Shown: positions 1-8,224, counted from the first letter of the stretch. The stretch: 47,428 nucleotides of DNA from Rubrivivax benzoatilyticus JA2 = ATCC BAA-35 (GCF_000190375.1 NZ_AEWG01000021.1:1-47428); one strand, 5' to 3'. Program-made: numbers and translations. Notes: generated by a model not told the origin, from the letters alone.

Positions 1-841
1 GGAACGCCTTCTCCACGTCGTTGCCAACGAACTGCTGGACCTCATCCAGCACCACTAGTGTCAGCGGGAACTTGCCGTCCACCATCAACGCGTCGGCGAT
101 GGCGGTGGTCATCTGCTCGCTGCTGACGTCGGTGACCTGCGGGAATTGTTCCTTGAGCAACTTGCGGGCATCCGCCTCGGTATGCGCCAGGTCAGAACGG
201 GCCTTCAGCAGCGCCTTGGCCAGGTGGCCTGAGACGTACATGTGGGGCAGTTCCTGGGCCAGCGAGCGGCCAGCGGCTTTGAGCTCCGCCTCGACCGCAG
301 CCAGGATGCCTTCGCGGCTCATCCACAGCACGAGTTGCGCCTGGTTGTACTGCTCGGGCAGCCCCTTGGACTTGAACACGATGCCCAGCAGCGCGAGCCG
401 CACCTTGTCACCGGCGCCGGCGCCCAGCTTGCCCGCTGCAGCGTGCAGGCCACCGTGGCGCTTGCCCTGGGTCGAGAGCTCCTTCAGGTGCTCGAACACA
501 CCCATGGGCAGCTTGGCGATGCTGCGGGCGGTAGCACCGTCGGCAAACTGGTAGTCGGTCCACAGCGTGCGCAGCATCTTGGCCAGGTGCGACTTGCCGC
601 TGCCGTAGAAGCCAGAAATCCACACCCCCGGCTGCTCGGTCTTGGAGTCGAGGTTGAGCAGGAACTTGTCGAGGATGGTCTCCAGACCCTTCTCGTACTG
701 ACCATCGCAGACGAAGGTCTCAAGCTCGTATCGCAGGATGGCCTGTGCGGCCTCGGAGTGGTCTTCGGAGACCTCGGCCACGCCGTTGTTGACGAGGCGG
801 TTTTCCTTCGGGGTCTTGTTGTAGATGTCCCTGTTCAGCAT
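1..841 (-). CDS. brxC: BrxC, BREX P-loop ATPase (3' end outside window)
   Basis: The first 280 residues of a large BREX ATPase are visible; the gene runs off the left edge. The N-terminus (MLNRDIYNKTPKENRLVNNG) is followed by a Walker A motif, GFYGSGKS, at about residues 77-84, and a Walker B-like LVVLDEVQQ at about 266-274. BrxC proteins usually exceed 1100 aa, so most of this one is missing. BREX uses BrxC with PglX and PglZ in methylation-based phage exclusion; those partners would lie to the left. The ATG at 841 has an AAGGAC ribosome site just upstream and follows brxB by 39 nt on the same strand. The family assignment rests on the N-terminal sequence and on brxA and brxB immediately upstream. 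Confidence 0.88.
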   Translation of the reverse strand, partial: MLNRDIYNKTPKENRLVNNGVAEVSEDHSEAAQAILRYELETFVCDGQYEKGLETILDKFLLNLDSKTEQPGVWISGFYGSGKSHLAKMLRTLWTDYQFADGATARSIAKLPMGVFEHLKELSTQGKRHGGLHAAAGKLGAGAGDKVRLALLGIVFKSKGLPEQYNQAQLVLWMSREGILAAVEAELKAAGRSLAQELPHMYVSGHLAKALLKARSDLAHTEADARKLLKEQFPQVTDVSSEQMTTAIADALMVDGKFPLTLVVLDEVQQFVGNDVEKAF

Positions 842-880
842 GGTGGTCCTTGCTTTGGTTCTTGGAAACGTCGTGTCGGG

Positions 881-1444
881 TCAGTCCTGGGCCAGCAGCG
901 GCACGGCCAGGTAGTTCCAGCCGTCTCGAGCATCCAGAAGACGGTAGGTATGGTTCTCTGGGTGATGCTCACCGGGGAAGAACACCAGCAGGCGCCCTTC
1001 GACGGCCTCCTTGATGCCTTCGACGACCGACGAGACTCGGGCCAGCCCGAACAGCGTTCCGACACCCAGCAGCGCGACCACGGTATCGGGCCCGGCTTCA
1101 GCCGCGATGCGGGCCCTGAGCTTGGCGTTGAGGTCGGAGACGAATTCGGTCAGTTCGCCTGTTTGGTAGCCCGCCAGGTCTTCCGGGCACTCGAAGTAGG
1201 CATCGCGGTACTCCTGGCCGGCCATCCATTCGGGAAAGGCGTGGGTCACGTCCAGCAGCAGCCAGCGCTTGCCGGCCTGCTGGGTGACCAGAGCGAACTC
1301 CTCGACGTTCGCGCGCAGCCGCAGTTCGTCAGTTTTGTCGTAGACCGCGAAGATGACGCGCTGGATGGCCGCTAGCCCCGCCTGCCAGGGAACGGTGAGG
1401 TGCCGGCGATAGGCTGAAACCAGCTTGGCGACCTTAGACGACAT
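881..1444 (-). CDS. brxB: BrxB (DUF1788 family) BREX protein
   Basis: A 187-aa protein starting MSSKVAKLVSAYRRHL, with the DUF1788-style central part RWLLLDVTHAFPEWMAGQEYRDAYFE (partly quoted as TRWLLLD-type core) and C-terminal LLVFFPGEHHPENHTYRLLD. This family is the small conserved protein next to BrxA and BrxC in BREX loci; its biochemical role is not settled. The ATG at 1444 lies inside the end of brxA, an 11-nt overlap, so translation is probably coupled. A longer reading starting at 1516 exists, but its extra 24 residues overlap brxA and look non-homologous. The length is typical for the family. Confidence 0.85.
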   Translation of the reverse strand: MSSKVAKLVSAYRRHLTVPWQAGLAAIQRVIFAVYDKTDELRLRANVEEFALVTQQAGKRWLLLDVTHAFPEWMAGQEYRDAYFECPEDLAGYQTGELTEFVSDLNAKLRARIAAEAGPDTVVALLGVGTLFGLARVSSVVEGIKEAVEGRLLVFFPGEHHPENHTYRLLDARDGWNYLAVPLLAQD

Positions 1445-2234
1445 GCGAGACCTCCTGGCGGATTCGTTCTTCTTCGGGCGTGAGATAGCCGGGGAAACGC
1501 ACTTCCTTGACGCCACCGGCGTTCATGAACACGAGCAAGCCCCGATGTGACGCCGAGTTTGCAAGTGCCTCTAGTTCATCGGGTGAGCCATTGATCAAGT
1601 TCGTCCACTCAGACGAAAACAAGCGCTGGCCAGTGCGGCCTTCCAGGTAGCCGAGAAATAGAAGCAGGGCGACGGCTTCTGGGCGCGCGTGCACCTGGCT
1701 CCTCGTCTTGCGGGAGTGCCCTTGAAGGAAACCGGCGGAAGTCCAGGTGCCGGCGACGTTCTGCGCGAAGGACTTCAACGACGAGGCGCTGAAACGATCG
1801 GGGCAGGCGCTTGCCAAGAAGCTCTCAACGGCCTCCCGCGGCATTGGAGTTCCGACGCTTCGCGCGAGGATGAAGGGCATGGTGACTCGCAACAGCGGGT
1901 CGCGTGCCAAGGCAACCGCGAGGGCAAGCAAGGGCTGCGCGCCCTCGTCCAGAGGCCATAGCCGCCGCAACGCGCGAAAGATGGGGTTGGCGGGGTTCAG
2001 TCCGTACAAGGTGACCAGGTGCCGCAACGCGAGTTGCCGAGCCTTGCGCGTGGGCTTCCCCAGCGCGTTCTCCTCGACGACCGCCCGCGCGTAGTCGGCT
2101 CGGGTGGCATCACGCTCGGTGTGCGCCAGCAGCTGCCGCAGGTCTGTCAGCATCATGGTTCGCGCTGCGTGGGGGCCGTTGAGCCCGAATCGGAAGCCGA
2201 GTGCTTGCAACCCGTCATTCTTGGTTGATGTCAC
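1434..2234 (-). CDS. brxA: BrxA (DUF1819 family) BREX protein
   Basis: A 266-aa protein beginning VTSTKNDGLQALGFRFGLNG. The body has the DUF1819/BrxA pattern: an early ...YARAVVEENALGKPT... helix, a middle LLRVTMPFILARSVGTPM, and a C-terminal ...GVKEVRFPGYLTPEEERI. BrxA is a small, possibly DNA-binding, component encoded first in many BREX operons. I chose the GTG at 2234 because it overlaps the stop of the upstream ribbon-helix-helix gene as GTGA, a standard coupling arrangement. An in-frame reading from 2453 would cover that gene in another frame and has no support. About 30-60 residues at the N-terminus exceed the usual BrxA length, so an internal start is possible. Confidence 0.8.
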   Translation of the reverse strand: MTSTKNDGLQALGFRFGLNGPHAARTMMLTDLRQLLAHTERDATRADYARAVVEENALGKPTRKARQLALRHLVTLYGLNPANPIFRALRRLWPLDEGAQPLLALAVALARDPLLRVTMPFILARSVGTPMPREAVESFLASACPDRFSASSLKSFAQNVAGTWTSAGFLQGHSRKTRSQVHARPEAVALLLFLGYLEGRTGQRLFSSEWTNLINGSPDELEALANSASHRGLLVFMNAGGVKEVRFPGYLTPEEERIRQEVSHVV

Positions 2235-2440
2235 GATGGGTTCTTCCGCGTCTGCAAGTGGCGAAGCGCATCCTCGGGTACGCCGGGTAGCGGATACCCG
2301 TGATCCCGGCAGTAGGCGACGACCATGACCTCGAACATGTTGGCGAGGCTCCGCATCTCGCGCTCGGCCGCAGTCTGGACGGCCGCCTTGATGCGCGGCT
2401 CCACGCGCACGCTGAAGACTTCGGACTTGTTGATAGCCAT
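2231..2440 (-). CDS. ribbon-helix-helix-like small protein upstream of brxA
   Basis: A 69-aa protein, MAINKSEVFSVRVEPRIKAA..., with the layout of a MetJ/Arc-type fold: a short strand (EVFSVRVEP) followed by two helices (IKAAVQTAAEREMRSLANMFEVMVVAYCRDHG). Proteins like this bind DNA as dimers. Its stop codon is shared with the brxA start (GTGA), so it is co-translated with the BREX genes and could autoregulate them. It is not a recognised BREX core component. It might equally be a remnant antitoxin or plasmid-type regulator. Confidence 0.7.
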   Translation of the reverse strand: MAINKSEVFSVRVEPRIKAAVQTAAEREMRSLANMFEVMVVAYCRDHGYPLPGVPEDALRHLQTRKNPS

Positions 2441-2601
2441 CGCACTCCTGCACGTAGAACGCTAGCGGAATGCGAGCTTAGCCCTCCTGCGCGCTCTCAG
2501 GCTTACGAAGCGAAAACGTTTGACGTGCGGACGCCGCCGGGCGTTGGGCGGTCGTGAGGCCGTCAGCGGAGATGAGGCGGCAGTTGCCTACGTGGGGCCA
2601 C

Positions 2602-2823
2602 TCAGTCCGGCAAGTGCTCGACCAAGTCGGCAACCGGACAGCCGAAGTACGTGCACAGGCGATCCAGGACGTCCGTGCCGGTGCTGTAACCCCGTTGGTT
2701 GAGGATCTTGGAGAGCGTGGAACGGTTGATCCCGGTCGCGTCCGAGACCTCTTGCAGCGTGATGCGCCGCGAGTCGCGGAACTGCTTTTTCTCTAGCTGT
2801 TCACCCAGCTTGAACCGGATCAC
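2602..2823 (-). CDS. XRE/Cro-CI-type regulator
   Basis: A 73-aa helix-turn-helix protein: VIRFKLGEQLEKKQFRDSR, then ITLQEVSDATGINRSTLSKILN (helix-turn-helix), then CTYFGCPVADLVEHLPD, which resembles the Cro/C1 HTH_26 group. The start is GTG at 2823; a GAGG sequence seven bases upstream supports it over internal codons. It sits head-to-head with the excisionase/integrase pair and upstream of the RHH-brxABC genes. It could repress either the phage-type promoter to its right or the BREX operon on its left; the sequence does not decide which. Confidence 0.8.
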   Translation of the reverse strand: MIRFKLGEQLEKKQFRDSRRITLQEVSDATGINRSTLSKILNQRGYSTGTDVLDRLCTYFGCPVADLVEHLPD

Positions 2824-2857
2824 CGAGTCACCTCAACTCGCCGAACGTGGAGCAAAA

Positions 2858-2934
2858 TCCACAAACGTGCTTGACAGTCGCCAAGCGTCGATTAATATTC
2901 TCACCAAGCGTCGCGCAGTGGCGATGTTTGTGGA
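2858..2934 (+). promoter_or_regulatory. sigma70 promoter for xis-int inside an operator-like inverted repeat
   Basis: TTGACA at 2871-2876 and TAATAT at 2893-2898 are 16 bp apart, giving a strong rightward promoter for the excisionase-like and integrase genes. A perfect 9-bp inverted repeat, TCCACAAAC (2858-2866) and GTTTGTGGA (2926-2934), encloses it. A 10-bp direct repeat, CCAAGCGTCG, occurs at 2881-2890 and 2904-2913. These are plausible binding sites for the divergent XRE regulator or integrase/excisionase arm sites (inference). Confidence 0.65.
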
Positions 2935-2956
2935 GTTTACTCGACGGGAGAGTGGC

Positions 2957-3193
2957 ATGAGCACGACCTATCTCACGACAGACGAGCTGTCGGCCAAGAT
3001 CAAGTACGACGTCCGCACGATCCGCGAACGGCTGAAGGACAGTGTCCTGCTGGAGGGTACGCACTACGTTCGTCCCTTCGGCGGCCGCAAGATCCTCTTC
3101 GTCTGGGAGGCGATCGAGCGCGACATGCGCCTGGCCTCTGCCGACAGCCCGATCGGACTCCCCATGGCCAACGGCACGGTGCTCCATGGCTAA
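2957..3193 (+). CDS. AlpA/excisionase-like winged-helix protein
   Basis: A 78-aa protein, MSTTYLTTDELSAKIKYDVRTIRERLKDSVLLEGTHYVRP..., with a helix-turn-helix near residues 7-30 and a GRKILFVWEAIERDM wing/helix. This is the usual shape of small DNA-binding proteins encoded just before DUF3596-type integrases. A GGGAG ribosome site lies about 7 nt before the ATG. Its last codons overlap the integrase start in another frame (integrase ATG at 3186), so the two genes are coupled. It probably acts as a recombination directionality factor or integrase regulator (inference). Confidence 0.72.
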   Translation: MSTTYLTTDELSAKIKYDVRTIRERLKDSVLLEGTHYVRPFGGRKILFVWEAIERDMRLASADSPIGLPMANGTVLHG

Positions 3194-4484
3194 GGTCAGC
3201 GTGCGCAAGGAGACGGGCAAGCTCGTCATCGACTTCACCTACCGAGGTGTGCGCTGTCGTGAGCAGACGGCGCTTGGCGACACTCCGGCGAACCGCAAGC
3301 GCGTCGAGGCGGTGCTGAAGCGCCTGCGCGAGGCGATCGCTGCGGGGGCGTTCGTCTACGGGGAGTTCTTCCCTGGGAGTGCACTGGCATCGCGATTCGC
3401 GTCCGCGCCAGTGGTGCACGCCGGTACCGACACAGGCGCGTCGATACCCCAGCTCGCGTCGCCCGCTGCTGCAGTTCCGAAGCCGGCGTCGCCGAACTTT
3501 CGAGAGTTCGTCACCACCTGGCTCGCCGAACACCAGATCGAATGGCGCCGTTCGCACCTGAAGGTGCTGAAGTCCACGCTCGACGCCCACCTGCTGCCCG
3601 CCTTCGGCGACAAGCCGGTCGGCGAGATCACGAAGTCCGACATCCTGGCCTTCCGCGCCAAGCTGGCCGACAAGCCGGGCCGCACGGGCGACAAGCTCAG
3701 CAGCAAGCGGATCAACAACATCCTGGGCGTGCTGCGGCAGATCATGGCCGACGCGGCGGACCGCCACGGCTTCATCTCGCCGTCGGCCAACGTCCGCCCG
3801 CTGAAAGTCCGCAAGTCCGACGTGCAGCCGTTCTCGCTGGACCAGGTCCAGCAGATCCTGGCCGTCGTCCGACCGGACTACCGGGACTACTTCACCGTGC
3901 GCTTCTTCACCGGCATGCGCACGGGTGAGGCCCACGGCCTGAAGTGGAAGTACGTCGACTTCGAGCGCCGGCTCATCCTCGTGCGCGAGACCTTCGTGCT
4001 GGGCGAGGACGAGTACACGAAGACCGACAGCTCGCAGCGTGACATCCAGATGTCTCAGCCGGTCTACGAAGCGCTGAAGCGCCAGCACGCGGCCACCGGC
4101 AAGCTAAGCGAGTACGTGTTCTGCAACCGCGAAGGCCACCCGCTGGACAACAAGAACTTCAGCGAGCGCGTCTGGTATCCGCTGCTGCGCCACCTGGAGC
4201 TGGCGCCCCGGCGCCCGTACCAGATGCGGCACACGGCGGCCACGCTCTGGCTGGCCTCCGGCGAGTCGCCGCAGTGGATTGCCAACCAGCTGGGCCACGC
4301 CAACAGCCAGATGCTGTTCACGGTCTACGGCCACTTCGTGCCCAACATGACGCGCCGCGACGGCTCGGCGATCGACCGGTTGCTTGCCACGCGCTTCGCC
4401 TCCGGCAGCGCCGTCGCCGAAGCGGCCAACGAAGCCGGACACCAGGCCCAGCCGCCGCCTGCGTCCTGGCGCCGAGTGGCCTGA
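3186..4484 (+). CDS. tyrosine recombinase / integrase
   Basis: A 432-aa phage-type site-specific integrase. The first ~60 residues (MAKVSVRKETGKLVIDFTYR) match the DUF3596 arm-binding type, followed by a proline/alanine linker, a SAM-like core-binding domain (about 105-200) and a catalytic domain. Visible catalytic residues are R245 in GMRTGEAHGLKW, R348 in YQMRHTAA (a tyrosine replaces the common His of the HxxR box), H371 in QLGHAN and nucleophile Y381 in FTVYGHF. The protein appears intact, so it could still mobilise an element. It is coupled to the excisionase-like gene. Its attachment sites are not next to it in this window; the tRNA-fMet scar at 40.6 kb is a candidate, but the link is unproven. 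Confidence 0.92.
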   Translation: MAKVSVRKETGKLVIDFTYRGVRCREQTALGDTPANRKRVEAVLKRLREAIAAGAFVYGEFFPGSALASRFASAPVVHAGTDTGASIPQLASPAAAVPKPASPNFREFVTTWLAEHQIEWRRSHLKVLKSTLDAHLLPAFGDKPVGEITKSDILAFRAKLADKPGRTGDKLSSKRINNILGVLRQIMADAADRHGFISPSANVRPLKVRKSDVQPFSLDQVQQILAVVRPDYRDYFTVRFFTGMRTGEAHGLKWKYVDFERRLILVRETFVLGEDEYTKTDSSQRDIQMSQPVYEALKRQHAATGKLSEYVFCNREGHPLDNKNFSERVWYPLLRHLELAPRRPYQMRHTAATLWLASGESPQWIANQLGHANSQMLFTVYGHFVPNMTRRDGSAIDRLLATRFASGSAVAEAANEAGHQAQPPPASWRRVA

Positions 4485-4649
4485 CCCGCACACGCGCCAC
4501 CTCATGACGTGACCTGCCGCGTGGCCCGCTGAGGGCCGCGCTGGCGGAGCACTGCCCGGAATCGTCCCACCGAGTTTCAGCGGATGCCTTGGCATGACGG
4601 CAGGGGCGAGCCACGCCCGCGGATGCCGCATCCGACGCAGAGGAGCCTC

Positions 4650-4970
4650 ATGAACCTCCACGAAGACCCATCGCGACCGGCCCAGCTCATCGCCGAGATG
4701 CCGGGCCATGTCCTCGTCGTCCGTGTCGCGTTCGCCGGCCCGTTGCCGGCGTCGCGCGAGCAGCTGTCTCGCCTCCTGGCGCGTCGGCTGCGCCACCCGG
4801 CGCTCAGCTGGTGGCTTGGCGACAACTGTCTCGTCGTCCTCAACCGCGACGCGCAGATCACCGTCTCCGCCCGCACGGCGTTCATCGGCTGGCTGCTGGT
4901 GCAGCCGGAGGTGGTCTTCGTCGCCCGCGAGTTTCCTGTGACCCGGAGGCTGCATGACCGCCTTCACTGA
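4650..4970 (+). CDS. small unknown protein, first of an accessory cluster
   Basis: A 106-aa protein starting MNLHEDPSRPAQLIAEMPGH, with an AGGAG ribosome site 5 nt before the ATG. I do not recognise the family. The second half (WWLGDNCLVVLNRDA ... FIGWLLVQPEVVFVAREFPV) repeats the pattern of the next protein (RMRYWISRQDT ... LLDWLHHHPAIAIARVGPV), so the two genes look like diverged relatives. Both loosely recall the YggL/DUF469 ribosome-associated fold, where a tryptophan strand is followed by a helix and W-L. It overlaps the next gene by 17 nt. Confidence 0.55.
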   Translation: MNLHEDPSRPAQLIAEMPGHVLVVRVAFAGPLPASREQLSRLLARRLRHPALSWWLGDNCLVVLNRDAQITVSARTAFIGWLLVQPEVVFVAREFPVTRRLHDRLH

Positions 4971-5439
4971 CCGCTGCGCTGCATCAGGCGCACAGCCCCT
5001 GGACGACGAGCCCACCGGCTTCGTGCTGCAACTCGAGGCCCGGCCGGGAATGCCGCAGAGGCACCTCGTCCAGTTCGAGCGCGACCTCGAGGACTACGTC
5101 GACTCGCGCGGCCTGTCACTGAGCGGCCACCGCATGCGGTACTGGATCAGCCGCCAGGACACGCCCGCGAGTGCGGCCGATCAGGTGGCGTTGCTCGACT
5201 GGTTGCACCACCACCCGGCGATCGCCATCGCGCGGGTCGGCCCCGTCCGCCCGTCCCGCGACGGGGAGGACGACTTCTCGGCCTTGACGACCCACGCAGC
5301 GGAGGAGGGCTTCGTTCAGCTGCACACCAGCGACGTCTCGTTGCTCGGCCTGGCGATGCTTTATCGCAGCGGACGCATCGGCCCCGAGCTGTACCTGCAG
5401 GTGCTCGGCGGCTACGTCCGCGCGGTGGTCTTGCATTGA
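4954..5439 (+). CDS. unknown protein with YggL/DUF469-like pattern
   Basis: A 161-aa protein. Residues ~20-95 (GFVLQLEARPGMPQ, then LVQFERDLEDYVDSRGLSL, GHRMRYWISRQ, ALLDWLHHHPAI, ARVGPV) follow the strand-helix-strand order of YggL/DUF469 proteins, but similarity is weak and the C-terminal 65 residues are unlike them. It starts inside the preceding gene, so the two are probably translated together. The function is unknown. Co-directional neighbours include nuclease-like proteins, which hints at a defence or stress module (inference only). Confidence 0.6.
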   Translation: MTAFTDRCAASGAQPLDDEPTGFVLQLEARPGMPQRHLVQFERDLEDYVDSRGLSLSGHRMRYWISRQDTPASAADQVALLDWLHHHPAIAIARVGPVRPSRDGEDDFSALTTHAAEEGFVQLHTSDVSLLGLAMLYRSGRIGPELYLQVLGGYVRAVVLH

Positions 5440-5449
5440 GGGCCGGCAC

Positions 5450-6214
5450 ATGTCCAACGCCATGACCACCGACCGCGCTTCGGTCTACGTGTTGATGCGG
5501 CGCGACCGGCGCCGCTTCAAACTCGGATGGGCTCGCCGACCGCTACACCGCGCGCGCAGGCTTCCCGAGTTCCGGCGCGGCGAGCTCGACCTCGAGCACT
5601 CGCGCGCCATCTGGCTGCCCAGCCGCCAGCGGGCGGAGCAGGTCGAGCGATCGATGCACAAGAGCCTCGCGCCTTACCGGGTCCCTGCGGAGCACCGCGG
5701 CGACGGCGCCGCGGAATGGTTCGCCGGCACCGCCCAAGACACCGCTTTGCGCATGCTGGCGCAGATGCCGCTGCAGGAGAGCAGCAACGCGACCGCGCGC
5801 TTGCTGCCGTTGACCGTCCCGGCGCCGCCGTCCGACGCCGTGAGCATCGAGACCGGACCTCAGGACACCTGGTGGCGCATCGAGGACGTGCTGTCGAGGC
5901 TTGCCCTGCATTGGCCCGTTTCGGTGAGCGAGGAGCCGGCGGCGGTCGTCGTCCACGGCTTCCGGATCCGCGACCCCTGCGATCCAGACGACCTTCGCCG
6001 CGCGGCCCTGGACGCCGACACCTATCAGTGCTGGTGCGACGGGCGCCCTCTGGCGTTCGTGCAGACGCTGCGCTGGGAGGGCGATGACCTGGTCCTGCGC
6101 ATGACACCGGCGACCGTCATCGCCGGCTGGGAAGGCGGACACGAGATCGCCTGGCAGGTCAGCGGCTTCCTCGCGCGACTCAGGCGCCGATCGCCGATCC
6201 GTCCGACCCACTGA
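5450..6214 (+). CDS. GIY-YIG/T5orf172-like (MUG113-like) protein
   Basis: A 254-aa protein. Residues ~10-95 carry the T5orf172-type GIY-YIG pattern: SVYVLMRR, then RFKLGWARRPLHRARRLPE, then a helix with AEQVERSMHKSL (candidate catalytic Glu and conserved His), then GDGAAEWF. Families with this fold are endonucleases or nuclease relatives in phages and mobile elements. The rest (about 130-254) has no recognised domain. It follows the previous gene by 10 nt, with ATGs at 5450 and 5462; I kept the first. Whether it cuts nucleic acid is not shown by the sequence. Confidence 0.65.
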   Translation: MSNAMTTDRASVYVLMRRDRRRFKLGWARRPLHRARRLPEFRRGELDLEHSRAIWLPSRQRAEQVERSMHKSLAPYRVPAEHRGDGAAEWFAGTAQDTALRMLAQMPLQESSNATARLLPLTVPAPPSDAVSIETGPQDTWWRIEDVLSRLALHWPVSVSEEPAAVVVHGFRIRDPCDPDDLRRAALDADTYQCWCDGRPLAFVQTLRWEGDDLVLRMTPATVIAGWEGGHEIAWQVSGFLARLRRRSPIRPTH

Positions 6215-6283
6215 ACCCAACCGCGACGCGAGGCCCGGCCCGCGTCGCACACCGAGAACCACAAGCAAGAGAAGGAAAGAAGC

Positions 6284-7132
6284 ATGAGAGTGCAGACCTT
6301 GTCCGACCACGCCGCCGACCAGATTCGCCAGGCGCAAGACTCGCGCGAAGCGGCGTACCGCCAGCAACGCGAGGCCTGGCGTGCGGAGGTCGAGCGACGC
6401 GAAGCGGCGATTGCCGGCCGCAAGGCCGCCATCGGCTCTGCGATGCGAGCTCGGCGCATCTTTGCCGCCCTCGGGCACGCGCTGAGCTGGCTCGCATCCA
6501 GCCTGTCGCGTCGGCCCAGCGAGCCGGAGATGCCGCCCGCGGGCGAGGACGAAGGGCGGTTCGCCGGCGGTCGGGAAGGCGAGGAGCGCGTGCAGGCGGA
6601 CCTGTCGACCTGGCTCGATGACCGTTGGATGCTCTTCAAGGGCTATCGCAACCGGGGCGGAGAGACCGACCTGCTGTTGCTGGGCCCGACGGCCATCGTC
6701 GCGATCGAGGTGAAGACGCTCAACGGCGTCGTCCACGTGCAGGGCACCGAGTGGAGCCGCGACAAGTACGACCGCTACGGCAATCTCGTCCAGGAGGGCG
6801 TGCCGGTGCGCGACGCCAAGGGGCGGGCACCGAGCCAACAGGTCAACGCGGTGGCCGATGAACTGCAGGGTTTCCTGCTGCGTCGCGGCCAGCCCGTCGC
6901 CGTGCGACGTGCCGTCGTCCTTGCACACGAGAACTCCCGCCTCGGTGTCATCGAGCGGCCTGGCGTGGACTTCCTCGGTGTGCTGCAGAGCGAGGGGTTT
7001 CGCGAGCAGTTCCAGAACCTGCTTCGGCCGCTGCCTGGCGCCGCGCCGTTGAACGTCGGGGCGCTGGGGCAACTGGTCTGCCAGGACCATGCGTTCCACG
7101 AGCAGCGCCTCGCGCAGCGCCGGGCGGGATGA
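6284..7132 (+). CDS. NERD-domain nuclease-related protein
   Basis: A 282-aa protein. An N-terminal charged helix (about 8-50) leads to a short hydrophobic stretch (RIFAALGHALSWLASSL, 58-74) and then a NERD domain at about 94-230: GGREGEERVQADL, NRGGETDLLLLGP (D129) and AIVAIEVKTLNG (E142, K144). These residues form the PD-(D/E)xK nuclease-type active site. NERD proteins occur beside helicases and in mobile or defence contexts. A coiled-coil plus membrane-type segment before the nuclease domain suggests membrane association (inference). It is followed by another gene after 159 nt. Confidence 0.82.
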   Translation: MRVQTLSDHAADQIRQAQDSREAAYRQQREAWRAEVERREAAIAGRKAAIGSAMRARRIFAALGHALSWLASSLSRRPSEPEMPPAGEDEGRFAGGREGEERVQADLSTWLDDRWMLFKGYRNRGGETDLLLLGPTAIVAIEVKTLNGVVHVQGTEWSRDKYDRYGNLVQEGVPVRDAKGRAPSQQVNAVADELQGFLLRRGQPVAVRRAVVLAHENSRLGVIERPGVDFLGVLQSEGFREQFQNLLRPLPGAAPLNVGALGQLVCQDHAFHEQRLAQRRAG

Positions 7133-7291
7133 CCGCGCCGGCTGCGGACGCGGCCCTCCGGGATCGCCGCGTTCGCGGCAACGACCACTGCAGGGCTGCC
7201 GCGCGGTGGGTTGATACCCCAGACTGGCACTGCAAACGGCGCCACGGTCGAAACCTGGGTGCGGTGCGCCCATCAGCCTGGAGACGGACCC

Positions 7292-8023
7292 ATGCCAACC
7301 TGCTATCTCGCAACGGCGTTCTGGGGGCCGGACGACGGGCCGCCGCTCAGCCTCGCTCTGGTGAGCGAGGAAGGGGACGAGCACTTCGTCGAACTCGATG
7401 CCGGCGCCAGCGACGACGACTGGATCGAGGCGGCCTCGCCGCTCGTTCGCGAGCGCATCGTGGCGCAACGGGCGGCGGCGGGCTCCGCCCGGACCGCCCA
7501 GCAGATGGCCGAGGCCACGGCGAACTGGTTGCACCGGCTCGGAAGTGAAGGGGAGGGCGTCAAAGTCTGTTTCGGCTCGCCCCGCGATTGGGAGGCGCTG
7601 CTCCGGTGCCTGCGGCCTACGGCCTTCTGCAACGAGCTGATGGCGCAGATGACGCAGGTCGATCTCACCACGCTGGTGGTCTCGCTGGAAGCCTGCGCCC
7701 TGCGCGCAGAGAGCCTCGAAGCCAGCCGTGCGCGGGGTCTGCCGGGGCTTCATGCGCTGGCGGAGGCGCTGGCACTGCGGCGCGTGCATCGCATCCTCGA
7801 AGAGCGCGCCCGACGGCTGGTGGAGTTCTATCGATCGGAGGCGTTCCAGGAACTGGTGTCGCTCCACGACGACCCGAGGTTCGAGCCCTGGCTTCGCGGG
7901 TGGTGCGGAGAGCGGATTCCGGCGCTCGGCGGTGCTCGGCCGGTCGACATGGTGTCCGCGCCGGGCGGCATCGATGCGGTCCTGACCTGCCTTGGGTCGG
8001 CGCTCAACGGGGGGTATGGCTGA
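7292..8023 (+). CDS. possible degenerate 3'-5' exonuclease-fold protein
   Basis: A 243-aa protein starting MPTCYLATAFWGPDDGPP. The opening strands (CYLATAF, LSLALVSEEGDEHFVELD) and a later VCFGSPRDWEALLRCL recall the RNase H-like fold of Rv2179c-type 3'-5' exoribonucleases. The usual first-motif Asp-x-Glu is absent (ATAF instead), so catalysis is doubtful. The C-terminal half is helical (ALALRRVHRILEERARRLVEFYRSE) and unrecognised. The ATG at 7292 has GGAGA about 8 nt upstream; a longer in-frame start at 7211 exists without a ribosome site. Treat the fold as a weak suggestion. Confidence 0.5.
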   Translation: MPTCYLATAFWGPDDGPPLSLALVSEEGDEHFVELDAGASDDDWIEAASPLVRERIVAQRAAAGSARTAQQMAEATANWLHRLGSEGEGVKVCFGSPRDWEALLRCLRPTAFCNELMAQMTQVDLTTLVVSLEACALRAESLEASRARGLPGLHALAEALALRRVHRILEERARRLVEFYRSEAFQELVSLHDDPRFEPWLRGWCGERIPALGGARPVDMVSAPGGIDAVLTCLGSALNGGYG

Positions 8024-8224
8024 CCGGGACCGAGGGGCGTCGCCCATGCGGGTGATCAGCACCCGCATACCTCCCCGACCTGCACCAACGTTACCGACCG
8101 CACGAGCCGGGACGCCAGGCCTGGATCATGCGCGGCATCGCAAACGTGCTCCGGAGCAACTGCCCATGCAGGCAGTCCGACCGCAACCGGGGCATCCCAC
8201 GGACGCAACGAGGAGGAAGTCGTC

